Of a stretch of 64,000 nucleotides of DNA, positions 55,201-64,000 are shown piece after piece. Location of the stretch: the NCBI RefSeq assembly GCF_030269925.1, contig NC_085125.1, positions 1,022,501 to 1,086,500 of the forward strand, read 5' to 3'. The notes beneath the pieces were generated by a model. The model ran no database searches. It worked only from the letters and a program-made list of their open reading frames with translations, and was not told where the DNA came from. Both the position numbers and the translations under genes were made by a program. Source of the DNA: Bombyx mori (Eukaryota; Arthropoda; Insecta; Lepidoptera; Bombycidae). The number at the start of each line of letters is the position of its first letter. The stretch's first letter is position 1.

Positions 55201-57446
55201 GGATAGCACCTGCCTTGTTACCTGGAAAACTAATAATACAAAGACTATGGTTGAAAAGACTTACCTGGGATGAAGAAGTAGACTCTGAAACTAAAAGAGA
55301 TTGGTTAGAGATGAGAAACAACTTAAATTATTTAAAGGAAATTAAAATACCACGCTGGTTACTTATTACTAGTGATGTCATAGAAGATGTGTCAATACAT
55401 GGATTTTGTGATGCATCAACAATTGCATATGGAGCAGTTGCTTACCTGAGAGTCAAAACTTACAATAATGAATATAAAACTATGCTGATAGCAGCGAAGA
55501 CTAGAGTCGCACCTGTTAAACCAGTCTCACTGCCCCGTTTGGAACTGTGCGGTGCGGTGTTATTATCAAAGCTCTTGAAACACATCAGTCGTGCTACACG
55601 GATACCAAGGAAACAAATCTTTGCTTGGACAGATTCTACCATAGTACTATCATGGCTTACTGGAGACCCGACGAGATGGCAAACATTTGTGAGAAATCGT
55701 GTAGTAACAGTGCTTGACAATATTGGAAATGCATGGTATCATGTACAGTCTCAAGACAACCCTGCAGACATAGCATCAAGAGGAATGCTTCTTTCAGATC
55801 TCAAAGAATTTAGTTTATGGTGGAACGGCCCTAAATGGCTCACCCATGAAGAAATATTGATGTCTCGCGGAGATAATATTTCTACTGACCTAGAGTTGAG
55901 AAGAACAATTATCAATACAAACATAAAAATAGACAATAATCATAATGAAGGAAATTATATACACAATCAATTTGAAAACTTTAACAACTTGATGGAACTA
56001 CAAAGAACTATTGTGTACTGCAAAAAATTCTTGAATTTTAAACGAAGTAGCGATAACATTAGTACAAAGTGCTTCAGCCCACTGGAGTTAACAGAGGCTC
56101 TTGAAACATGTGTGCGGTTAGCACAACATAATGATTTTGAACATGAAATCCACGATTTGTTACAAGGGACTGGAGTAAGTAATAGAAGTGTACTGAAGAA
56201 TCTCAATCCTTATCTAGACAAGAAAGGTCTTCTCAGAGTAGGCGGTCGATTACGAAATGCGGAAATGGAAAATGACGCTAAATATCCTATGATCATAAGT
56301 CATAAGAACCCCATTGCAACATTGATAGTTAGTGATGCACACTTGAAGACACTTCATGGAGGACTCCAACTCACAATGAATTTTGTTAGATCAAGATTCT
56401 GGATCATAAGAGTAAAATCATTAATATCAGCTACAATACATAAATGTTTAATATGTGCAAAGCAGAAGGCTAAGGTCCGACACCAACTCATGGGAGACTT
56501 ACCTGCAGCACGAGTAACACCCACTCGTCCATTCCTACACTCAGGAGTAGATTTTGCAGGCCCACTACAGATTCTGGTTTCCAGAGGAAGAGGCATGAAA
56601 TGCACTAAGGGATACATATGTATATTTATATGCATGTCAACTAAAGCAATCCACTTGGAACTGGTTGGAGATTTAAGCACCGAGTCATTTTTAGGATGTT
56701 TTAGAAGATTTGTTGCCAGAAGAGGTCGATGCTCCCACATTTGGAGTGATCAAGGTACAAACTTTGTAGGAGCCAGTAAAGAATTAGCAAAAATGTGGCA
56801 AGAAGCAAAATTAAGTATACCTGAAGATTTAATAAACATTTTAGCTGAAGATGGAACCCATTGGCACTTTAACCCACCTTATAGCCCGAATTTTGGAGGT
56901 TTATGGGAAGCTGGGGTGAAATCTATAAAATATCACTTAAGAAGAATTCTTGATAGAACACTTACCTTTGAAGAGATGTCCACCACACTGTGCCAGATTG
57001 AAGCCTGCTTAAACTCGCGGCCACTATGTCCAATAGATCATAATGATATTGACAATTTAAATGTCCTTACTCCTGGACACTTTCTCATTGGAGAAGCTCC
57101 AATCAATGTACCTGAACCAGATCTTAGCCAGGTGAATGTAAACAGACTGTCTAGATGGCAACATACTCAGAGGATACTTCAAAACTTTTGGCATAAATGG
57201 AAGACGGAATATCTCACACGTTTACAACAAAGACCTAAATGGTTAACTATAAAGGAGGAGTTTAAAATTGGAGAAGTGGTTCTGATTAAGGAAGATCACC
57301 TTCCTCCAGGCAAATGGGCCTTAGGTCGCATAGTTGATAAATATCCTGGCTCTGATAACATCTGTAGAGTTTACAGCTTAAAATGTTGTGGTAAATTGAT
57401 TAAGAGATCCATTAGTAGACTGTGTAAATTGCCAATTAATGAATAA
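52284..57446 (+). CDS. BEL/Pao gag-pol polyprotein (1,720 aa), intact
   Basis: One open frame encodes every expected domain. Approximate residues: gag-like DUF1759 region 115-290 (LPTFTGHYDDWPTY); zinc knuckles 356-388 (CYNCLLPGHPVFKC, then CRICGKRHHSLLH); aspartic protease around 450-460 (ALIDQGSQANFI); reverse transcriptase 740-940 with FIADIEKMYRQI near 785 and FWMDDLLSG near 860; RNase H with GFCDAS near 1040 and AWTDST near 1113; integrase with an HHCC zinc region 1352-1390, DFAGPL near 1420, WSDQGTNF near 1487 and the catalytic Glu in GGLWEAG near 1540; and a C-terminal DUF5641-like segment 1618-1700. All catalytic acidic positions look present. It drives reverse transcription in particles and integration of the element. 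With identical LTRs and no stop it could be mobile. No envelope protein is encoded. Confidence 0.93.
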   Translation: MSKITELINILEEKADLILKCTTNIKKCPKTRMTKGYVETRLNTIEDYWQIFKETHDTLVKSLTKEKRSDILYFKENVYSNIEELYMDTTSDLKDTLSNFVQTAGTPTPIKQQDLNIKLPHIQLPTFTGHYDDWPTYNDIFTSLVHHNIKLSKVQKLHYLKASVADEAASLLKHISVTESNYEQAWDILKQRYGNKKLIVNSLLRRLFQQPKINTPNAIQLKRLLDTTTECLSSLQNLNLPVESWDLIIIYIIVQRLDPETHKAWEEYSFHRNSEDLPTWQEMKNFLDCKFRTMELVTYTPQTKELKSYKQKTFQISTTEKICIKCKENHTLCHCEEFIKLLPDERIGFVKNKNLCYNCLLPGHPVFKCRLRISCRICGKRHHSLLHKTINGLETNYKQVEDTNIQPGPIKDNDADVAILSHMATKRSTALLATALITVKNSTGHYTVLRALIDQGSQANFISERAAQLLKVKGTPTKGTITGVGSTQTEVNLAVQLKILSRYQCNFKLNVEAYVMPSRLTTYLPSTTIADSTLTWSHLKGLKLADPTFNQPGRVDMLLGVEVYAAILKNEIIRGPPGSPCAQHTSFGWILFGKVHNDIEERKITVMHHHMDFDELLHTLWELDCDNQRKLTQEEELCENIYYENVRRDNEGRYIVKLPFKSYVILSTEGNTRDIALRRLTQLERRLQRDMKLRTEYTKVMQEYIELNHMEEVPEEELGKPSVYLPHHAVVKDTSETTKVRTVFNASSMGSNNVSINDELLVGPQLQEDMRSLVMRWRLKRVCFIADIEKMYRQILVTKQDADYQRILWRIDPNLKVKDYRLLRVTFGTASAPFLAVRTLQQVAEDEGKDFPEATQIIKEDFWMDDLLSGNDTVSEAIESARNVSDILNRGGFKLQKWSSNSIEFMKNISPTERSTLINVDMNLGGTVRTLGLSWNIGDDVLQYNLNLPEVPLTITKRSILAEIQRLFDPLGWIAPALLPGKLIIQRLWLKRLTWDEEVDSETKRDWLEMRNNLNYLKEIKIPRWLLITSDVIEDVSIHGFCDASTIAYGAVAYLRVKTYNNEYKTMLIAAKTRVAPVKPVSLPRLELCGAVLLSKLLKHISRATRIPRKQIFAWTDSTIVLSWLTGDPTRWQTFVRNRVVTVLDNIGNAWYHVQSQDNPADIASRGMLLSDLKEFSLWWNGPKWLTHEEILMSRGDNISTDLELRRTIINTNIKIDNNHNEGNYIHNQFENFNNLMELQRTIVYCKKFLNFKRSSDNISTKCFSPLELTEALETCVRLAQHNDFEHEIHDLLQGTGVSNRSVLKNLNPYLDKKGLLRVGGRLRNAEMENDAKYPMIISHKNPIATLIVSDAHLKTLHGGLQLTMNFVRSRFWIIRVKSLISATIHKCLICAKQKAKVRHQLMGDLPAARVTPTRPFLHSGVDFAGPLQILVSRGRGMKCTKGYICIFICMSTKAIHLELVGDLSTESFLGCFRRFVARRGRCSHIWSDQGTNFVGASKELAKMWQEAKLSIPEDLINILAEDGTHWHFNPPYSPNFGGLWEAGVKSIKYHLRRILDRTLTFEEMSTTLCQIEACLNSRPLCPIDHNDIDNLNVLTPGHFLIGEAPINVPEPDLSQVNVNRLSRWQHTQRILQNFWHKWKTEYLTRLQQRPKWLTIKEEFKIGEVVLIKEDHLPPGKWALGRIVDKYPGSDNICRVYSLKCCGKLIKRSISRLCKLPINE

Positions 57447-57846
57447 CTTTCATTTAACTTAAAATTTGGTTACTTTATAAACTTTATTGTTTTGTTTTTT
57501 ACTAAATTAAATTTAAGTAAATCTATAAATATATTTAATACAAATAGTTAACAATTAATTGGCAATAATGGTTAAAGGATTGGTAAAGAAGGATGTTTAA
57601 AAAATAGATATTTATTCATGTAAAGTTAATGATACATTAAGAATGACCTAATGTTCATAAAATTCACCTATTTATTATAGGTTGTTTTGTACTTTCTGAT
57701 ATGTATTTTAAAATCTGATTTATGTTTGATATTGTAAATTCTAGTAATTTGTTTGGTTAAACTCTTGGAGCTTATCAGAATGAAAACTTACAATTTTGCT
57801 ATGATTTACTGTGTTTCTCAAAAACTTCGTTTTTGGGGGGGCGGTA
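57447..57846 (+). other. BEL 3' untranslated region with polypurine tract
   Basis: About 400 bases without a frame between the stop codon and the 3' LTR. GGGGGGGCGG at 57835-57844 directly precedes the LTR and is the likely plus-strand primer. Confidence 0.7.
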
Positions 57847-58018
57847 TGTTGAGTTGGGTAATCTATGTTATAGGTATAATCTGTGTCATTGCATTTTTTT
57901 CCCTCCATTACTGCTGCAAAATTTATACAAATTGTTTGTCTCTAAAAAGTTACGTTTAATAAATTCTATAAAACTATCCAAGTTATTATTTAAATACGAC
58001 AAAGTGGGTGAACAAACA
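57847..58018 (+). repeat. BEL 3' LTR
   Basis: 172 bp, identical to the 5' LTR as far as I can read, followed by ACGGG. Confidence 0.92.
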
Positions 58019-58023
58019 ACGGG

Positions 58024-58899
58024 CAATATGAGAGAAAGCTCGCCACTCAGCCACTCGCCACTTATACGACAAGCATGCAATTACCACTTGTTTACATTTC
58101 TATTATTTGTTCAGTATGTTCATGATAATGGAAGTAATAATAAGAGCACTTACTATATTCAGGAGTTGCATTACACTGTTCTCCGGCATTTGCAAGATTA
58201 CATAGTAATTTTCCACGTGAAAACATATTATTTTTACACTTTTATACAATTAATTGCGTTATTTTATACGCTCAAAGCAACGACAGTTTCACGTGTATCG
58301 CGAGCGCCCCCGCGTTTTTTAAGAGGTATAGAACATTATATCCAATGAACAGCATTAACGTCGCGCTGTGGTTAGAGGCAAAAAATATCAACATCATTTG
58401 AGATCCTATACCCAGTTAATATTTGTGCAATTAATGTTATATACCATTGTATATCTCTTTTCATAGGCAACGTAGGATTTAATGCTTTATACCATTATGT
58501 AGAACTGGTTCTTGCGATTTTAATGGTATAAAAAACTTAATTTCGACAAAATGTGGAGTTACTATTGTTTACCTCTGAGGTACAGAAATACATAATTGGC
58601 TACACATAATATAATCATGAGTATGCAAAAAAAACCTCATATATAAAATGTTTGTTGAATATCTGAAAACGCCATATTGGATAAATATTTTCAGTGAATT
58701 TCAAATAGTACCTAATTAGTATGGTTTTTTATTAAGTAAATTATGATGTAGTATCTAAATTAGTTCAGACACTAAACATATTATTATGGTGATGAAATGT
58801 TTTCTCTAGCGTCGATAGCCAGAGAGGAAAGCCAGAAATACTTGGATTGAGCACACCCACAATTGAAGTCACTTGATTTAGTACGCGGTGGACCACGAA
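58024..58899. other. Intergenic, no gene seen
   Basis: AT-rich. The frame that leaves the LTR into this stretch is accidental. No repeat I can name. Confidence 0.45.
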
Positions 58900-59403
58900 A
58901 ACGGCTTAATTTCGGATCCTCCAGATCCACTAACAGTGCTTTTAGGTACCCCAAGCACCGGTCGTCGTCCTTGTCGAACCGTCGCTTGTGACGAAGGGCT
59001 CGGCGAGTAAGCTAACCCACAGATCAGATTCCACAGCTGGATCTTCTCAATGGGTCACGTTTCTGATCCGGTGGTAGATTTTTTTTTATTGCTTAGATGG
59101 GTGGACGAGCTCACAGCCGACCTGGTGTTAAGTGGTTACTGGTGCCCATAGACATCTACAACGTAAATGCACCACCCACCTTGAGATATAAGTTCTAAGA
59201 TCTCATTATAGTTACAACGGCTGCCTTACCCTTCAGACCGAAACACATTATTGCTTCACGGCAGGAATTCTGCGAAGCACGGCTCTTGCTGGGGTTCGTG
59301 TTAGCAACGTCGTCAGATTTGAGCCCCGTGAGCTCACCTACTTGTTAAGGTTACGCTGATATTATGGTCTCCCTAGACCATCAGCTTAGGTAGGAAAAAA
59401 AAG
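58900..59403 (+). mobile_element. Bm1-type SINE carrying a nested BMC1 tail
   Basis: Bm1-type text in its A-tailed orientation: AGCACCGGTCGTCGTCCTTG, CCACAGCTGGATCTTCTCAA, then after the interruption TTCTGCGAAGCACGGCTCTT, AGCCCCGTGAGCTCACCTAC, ending in an A-run at about 59395. The interruption lies between GGTGGTAGATT and TTCTGCGAAG. Confidence 0.75.
59079..59269 (-). mobile_element. BMC1-type tail nested in a Bm1 SINE
   Basis: T-run, TTGCTTAGATGGGTGGACGA, to CACATTATTGCTTCACGGCA. It splits the surrounding SINE, so it is the younger of the two. Confidence 0.75.
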
Positions 59404-59794
59404 AAGTAAAAAGGCTTGCTGTGCTCAAACTAGAAAGCGGATTGACTCATCCATTCAGGAAGTTGACAACGACAGCTGTCACTTTATTTAGTCGACGTCA
59501 ATTGAAAGTTGGCCATTTGTCAAAAACGCGTGTTTGACAAATTTGTTTAATATTATGTCAGTTGCGCTAAAGTAGACCACAAGTAGACGTGAACTAGATG
59601 TATCATTCCGTTGATAGGAAATGATTTATGACGCACACTACATAATAGGTAAGATACGTGGTGTAATACGTAAAATCTGGGTTGACCCTTCGGTTTGGTA
59701 ACAAATTTTAAAGCAGCTAAGATTCGTCTTGTATGAATATAAATGATAGGCACTTTAAAATTTGGTCCTTAAGCTAAGATTCATCTGAACTACA
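59404..59794. other. Intergenic, no gene seen
   Basis: No supported feature. Confidence 0.4.
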
Positions 59795-59938
59795 CTACAC
59801 TACTATACTTGAGACCTTAGAACTTATATCTCAAGTTGGGTGGCGCATTTACGCTGTGGATATCTATGGGCTCCAGTAACCACTTAACATCAGGTGGGCT
59901 GTGAGATCGTCCACCCATCTAAGCAATAAAAAAAAACT
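59795..59938 (+). mobile_element. BMC1-type tail
   Basis: TTGAGACCTTAGAACTTATA to CCATCTAAGCAATAAAAAAA. Confidence 0.7.
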
Positions 59939-59990
59939 CAGCATTGGATGGACACGAGTTGAAGTAGAAGACGAATTTTTAGGTATCTGA

Positions 59991-60166
59991 GATTTTTTTA
60001 ATCTTTTTATAGCATATATGGGTGTACTAGCTCACAGTCCACCTGGTGTTAAGTGGTTATCGGAGTCCATAGACATCCACAACGTAAATGCCACCACCCA
60101 TCTTCAGATATGAGTTCAAGGTCTCAAGTATAGTTACAGCGGCTACCTCACCCTTCAAACCGAATG
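59991..60166 (-). mobile_element. BMC1-type tail, diverged
   Basis: T-run, TATATGGGTGTACTAGCTCA, CCACAACGTAAATGCCACCA, CACCCTTCAAACCGAATG. It faces the copy at 59795-59938 tail to tail. Confidence 0.65.
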
Positions 60167-60292
60167 GAAGAAATCCAGAAAATTCCACACCTGAAGAAAA
60201 AAAACTTCAGAGGTGTCAAGGTACACCCGGATGGAACGAAGTTCCTTTCGATTAATTAGTGAAGGAATTGTATTTTTTTTTTATAGCTAAAA

Positions 60293-60406
60293 GAATTTAT
60301 AGCAAGAAGTGTCGTGACAACTTTTCGTAAGAATTTATAGCAAAAAGTGTCGTGACAACTTTTCGTAAGAATTTATAGCAAAAAGTGTCGTGACAACTTT
60401 TCGTAA
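60293..60406. repeat. Tandem repeat, three 38-bp units
   Basis: Units at 60293, 60331 and 60369, each GAATTTATAGCAAAAAGTGT then CGTGACAACTTTTCGTAA; the first differs by one base (CAAGAAG). Confidence 0.85.
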
Positions 60407-60494
60407 GATTTTTTTTCCATCTAGCCCCCTTTCACAATGCGCGATAAGGAACTTCATTCCAAAAACTTGCATATATCTTCCGACCCACAATATT

Positions 60495-60680
60495 CCAGCC
60501 GTTTGCTTTAATCTACAGAGCAATGTCCTCAGTGAGTCCCGATTACGATCCAGTGGTAGATTCACTGCTCTTGTTAGGGCTGGTGTTAACAAATTCTCTC
60601 AGGCTGAGCCCCGTGAGCTCGCCTACACATTCGGTGAATCTTGCAAAACCCCTTGAGATAACAGTAGGTAGGCTTAAAAT
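60495..60680 (+). mobile_element. Bm1-type SINE fragment
   Basis: GATTACGATCCAGTGGTAGA, TCACTGCTCTTGTTAGGGCT, TGAGCCCCGTGAGCTCGCCT and AGTAGGTAGG. Confidence 0.6.
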
Positions 60681-60768
60681 ATTCTTTCATTAGCTTAAAA
60701 TATCCTTCTCTTTGTCGTTAATTACGAACTAGTACCCCCAAACGAGACAAATGCAATTTATTTAAGCA

Positions 60769-61015
60769 CTAGCTGACCCGGCAGACTTCGTAGTGCCTCA
60801 ATCGATAAAACAAACAAAAGGAATCCTTCCGACGGGGGACACATCAAAGGAAAAACAAAATTGTTATTTTTATTTAATTCCGAGCATTTTCATATTTATT
60901 TTTAAACCTTCTCTGGACTTCCACAAATAATTAAAGACCAAAATTAGCCAAATCGGTCCAGCCGTTCTCGAGTTTTAGCGAGACTAACGAACAGCAATTC
61001 ATTTTTATATATAGA
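60769..61015 (-). mobile_element. Helitron-like element, family H3, copy 2
   Basis: Plus-strand text CTAGCTGACCCGGCAGACTT after A, and ATTTTTATATATAGA before T. It is shorter than the copy at 12794 because of an internal deletion near the left end. Confidence 0.65.
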
Positions 61016-61212
61016 TATAGAGATTAAACGCGTTATGCATAATCGTTAAGTAAGCCTTCAAAAAAATGTTATAGTTTGGGAGTTTAACGATGAAGGGAAG
61101 ATCTTCTACTGAACGGTTGTAATTGCTTAGTAGGCCGACGGTCCGATTGTTGTTGTTCAGAACTTGTAATATTATATGGAAGCTTGAAAATGTCGCAAGC
61201 GAGAGTCAAGCA

Positions 61213-61604
61213 TCTATACGTGAAGCAAAAACTTTGTATCCCTTTTTACGAGTATGAAATTTTCCACACTTATAGAGAATATAGAGAAGAAGTGCACAAT
61301 GCTATTTTTTTTTTTAAATAATGCATAAAGGATACATTAAATCAATAAAGAAAACATTACACACACTACATACCATGTATTTGACTCACACACGCATGCA
61401 TACTATTTATTGTCAAACTTTTGTTCTTTACGTCTGTTGTCAAATTGAGAATAGATTAAATATAGTTTGTCTTTGTTAATATTTTTTACAGTGTAGTCTT
61501 GGCGAAATTTGTGATTATAGAAGTATAAAATACAATCATAATAGTGTACAAACTTACAATTCCAATTAATTATAGTCGAATTTCGACTACTGCGGGACTT
61601 ATAG
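61213..61604 (+). mobile_element. Non-autonomous Helitron, family H2, copy 4
   Basis: Starts TCTATACGTGAAGCAAAAAC after A; hairpin TAGTCGAATTTCGACTA; the end reads ATAG rather than CTAG, so the terminus is mutated in this copy. Confidence 0.75.
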
Positions 61605-62224
61605 TATATCAAATATCTTGTGTTAATAATGTGTGAAATATTAATGCTCGCTTTTCTTTAATTACCACAAATATGTTTCACGATTAATGAGCAGATTCGT
61701 AAGTGTCTAGGTTAGTTTTTAAAAGTTTATCCGACGATTGATTATAAGATACAATCAAACGACTCCTCGCGTTAATAGCGAAGCTTCGTTCCAATCAGAC
61801 CTGAAGCGTTTTTGATCTAATAGGTAAGACGCTCAGCTTATTTGCACTAAAGCTTTGTTCGGACTAGGCGAGTATTTTAGTCGATTACCGAGTAATTTAG
61901 TAGCTAAATGTGTCTGAACACCAAATATTTAGTCGAGTAGGTTAGTAAATAATTTAGTCAAGTCAATCCATTTTGTTCTATTTTTTCGGGCGGGTAGCGT
62001 ATCCCACCACGCGTCCTTGCTCACTGGCTCACTGACTAAACAAGTCCGAATCTGTTGATTAGTCGAGTTCATTAGTGGCACTTCTCAAATGGGTATCTTT
62101 GTGATGAATTTGAATGCCGCTTCACGCAGACGCGCTTTCTTTCCACGATGCAGGATCAGTACCACACACAGCGCGCTACTTATTGGTAGCATTTTGGAAA
62201 CAATTTATCTTTATTGGTAACCAG
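61605..62224. other. Intergenic, no gene seen
   Basis: Around 61870-61960 the phrase (T)TTAGTCGA recurs with variations, giving a weakly repetitive look. No coding frame is supported. Confidence 0.4.
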
Positions 62225-62530
62225 CAACCCGCCCTCGCTTCGCTTCGGAAACATTAAATTTTATTGTTGATGATAGCTGAGTCCCACGATGTGACCCGCG
62301 GTTATTATCGTACTGCGGGTGACGCCGCGGGGTGAAACTAGTATAAAGTGAAAGTCTCGTCAAAATCGGTCAAGCCATTCCAGAGATTAGCGGGAACAAA
62401 CAGACAGACAGACAAAAATAAACATATTTTGGTATATTTATGTACTGTGGTATACATACATACGCATTTAGTAAAAATTGCTCATTTTATTATTACAAAC
62501 AGACACTCCAATTTTATTTATTTGTATAGA
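62225..62530 (+). mobile_element. RTE-like 3' region, uninterrupted copy
   Basis: CCCGCCCTCGCTTCGCTTCG, GTGACGCCGCGGGGTGAAAC, TCGGTCAAGCCATTCCAGAG, GGGAACAAACAGACAGACAG and ATTACAAACAGACACTCCAA. The related copy near 34.6/37.5 kb is split by the DNA transposon. Confidence 0.55.
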
Positions 62531-62816
62531 TATCTATTGACATAGCGATGTTAAAAAATGTTAAAAAAAAGGCTTTTCCATAGGTTAATCCGGAAGGCGA
62601 AGAAGAAATTCAAGATTCGATTTTATTATTTATCCGAATCAAAGCTCTAAAATGACGTAGTAATATAAAACTTCGCAGCTTTTTAAAGTTCCTCCAAAAA
62701 CAACTTAACAATAGTAAGTTTTACGATCTTGTCTTGACGATTGCGTCACTATCGTATCCTGGTTTTTGTAAATATGTTTTATGATTTGAAATTAAAAACA
62801 CATAATAACTTTCACT

Positions 62817-63056
62817 GGTGGTAGAACCTCTTGGGAGTCCGCACGGGTAGGTACCACCACCCCGCCTATTTCCACCGTGAAGCAGTAATGCGTTTCGGTT
62901 CGAAGGGTGGGGTAGCCGTTGTAACTATACTTGAGACCTTAGAACTTATATCTCAAGGTGGGTGGCGCATTTACGTTGTAGATATCTATGCACTCCAGTA
63001 ACCACTTAACATCAGGTGAGCTATGAGCTCGTCCACCCATCTAAACAATACAAAAA
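62817..63056 (+). mobile_element. BMC1-type tail
   Basis: ACTGGTGGTAGAACCTCTTG, CGTTTCGGTTCGAAGGGTGG, GGTGGGTGGCGCATTTACGT, ending CATCTAAACAATACAAAAAA. Confidence 0.75.
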
Positions 63057-64000
63057 AAAGGTGCAAAAATACTTAAGTCTCTTCTTTTTACCGACGAAAG
63101 TACGCTAAAATTATTTATATGCGGTAATAAATTTACACATACGCAGAACATTATACATTTCTTGAACAAAAATATCAACTCTGACCGGTTTAATCCCGGA
63201 CTTCTTGGGTATGATAGTCAAAGGCCAACCACACGACGAAAATGAGATCACAACAAAAAATCATCATGTAAACAATACACAAGAATTTAGTCTGTCTGTA
63301 CGTTCAGGAAAAGTAATTTTAATAGAAAGGGGTTAAAGTAAAGAAGAGTAATGGAAAGTAAAAAAGTTACAATTAGAATTATTTTCTCTTTTAGTGACTG
63401 TTTGTTTGTTGACGCACAGATCGGTTTCAGAATTAGACGGACGCAGGTTAATTTTGACTGGTAAAAATTTGTCAAGTGAATAATTAAAGCTGTCATTAAA
63501 AAAAATGAATTTTACTTCCATACCCTTCGATTTTAGAAGTAGCATAGTAAGCAGTTGGACTAATTTTAAGTCGTCGAAATAATCCGGGCTACGATTAATG
63601 CTATTTCTGTGCACGGATCTCCGCTCACGCGATAAAAAGCGTGGTGCACGCAGGTAAAGCTGTGGGCGGAAAGCTAGTCAATTAATATACCCGGAATCGA
63701 ACTGTCGTCGTAAAGTTCACTGCGCTTGATCCAATGTTTACATTGTATTGCAATAAAGCCCCGTAAATAGTTTTCGCATTTATTAAAGTCATAATATACT
63801 CGTAAGGTACCCATTAATATTTCGTATTTCATACAAGCCATGAAAGTTTTTCTAAATGTTGTTAAGCAAAAATTGTGTTTACCATTTATTAAATACAGTT
63901 TAAAAAAAAACATATAAAAAAAGCCCTAAAACGAATTTTTGATCCGGATATCAGGCCGAAATAATAAAATTATTGATTTGCTATCGGTCCTTGAAAACAG
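63057..64000. other. Intergenic to window end, no gene seen
   Basis: AT-rich. Overlapping minus-strand frames of 70-90 codons at 63287-63614 and 63674-63913 have no recognisable domain; I do not call them. Confidence 0.45.

Larger units (their letters stand above)
52037..58023 (+). mobile_element. BEL/Pao LTR retrotransposon, apparently complete
   Basis: The element proper is 52042-58018 (5,977 bp), flanked by the 5-bp target duplication ACGGG (52037-52041, 58019-58023). It has two LTRs of 172 bp that I read as identical, a primer-binding site, a single uninterrupted gag-pol frame and a purine-rich tract before the 3' LTR. There is no envelope-like frame between the ORF and the 3' LTR. Confidence 0.92.

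Noticed and set aside
57753..58348. Frames covering the 3' LTR and its flank (68 and 171 codons) as an env or host gene
   Set aside because: They start in non-coding or LTR sequence shared with the 5' LTR and show no signal peptide or domain beyond it.
63287..63913. Minus-strand frames of 69-93 codons near the right end
   Set aside because: AT-rich, no domain, overlapping frames, no splice or promoter evidence.

Overview
The window is insect nuclear DNA, very probably Bombyx (silkworm, B. mori or a close relative). Four multi-exon RR-1 cuticular protein genes with GT-AG introns sit in AT-rich sequence crowded with repeats whose sequences I recognise as silkworm families: Bm1-type SINEs, BMC1-type LINE/SINE tails, jockey- and RTE-like LINE tails and lepidopteran Helitrons. 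There is no prokaryotic gene organisation, CRISPR array or operon.

Layout. (1) 1-11 kb: a tail-to-tail pair of almost identical 275-residue RR-1 cuticle genes (CPR-A, plus strand; CPR-B, minus strand) on the two arms of a roughly 2-kb inverted duplication, with a second short pair of homologous segments further out. The 3.8-kb spacer holds two opposed Helitrons, one interrupted by a LINE fragment. (2) 17.2-20 kb: CPR-C on the minus strand (637 residues). (3) 20-34 kb: no convincing host gene, only layered retroelement debris, a GC-rich retroelement-like island and a MITE. (4) 34.65-37.5 kb: a DNA transposon with 31-bp inverted ends and a spliced, frameshifted transposase. (5) 38.8-46.8 kb: CPR-D on the minus strand, an unusually large RR-1 protein (about 1,499 residues by my exon model). 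(6) 46.8-52 kb: repeats, a foldback element and a decayed relative of the 34.6-kb transposase. (7) 52.04-58.02 kb: an apparently intact BEL/Pao LTR retrotransposon with identical 172-bp LTRs, a 5-bp target duplication and one 1,720-codon frame. (8) 58-64 kb: more SINE, LINE and Helitron copies, some nested.

The four cuticle genes share one design: a 3-codon first coding exon, a second exon that completes the signal peptide and carries the AKLD(R/K)TYLPP start plus all or most of the chitin-binding RR-1 domain, and a last exon encoding a tail that ends GY(H/K)Y. Tail length differs greatly: about 79 residues in A and B, about 304 in C and about 1,263 in D. All would be secreted by epidermal cells and bind chitin. 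TATA boxes lie upstream of all four, and a TCAGT initiator is visible in A, B and C.

No wholly new system is obvious. The best leads are the giant CPR-D tail with its lone Cys-Cys pair, the inverted gene duplication, the young BEL element and the spliced DNA transposon with a second decayed copy.
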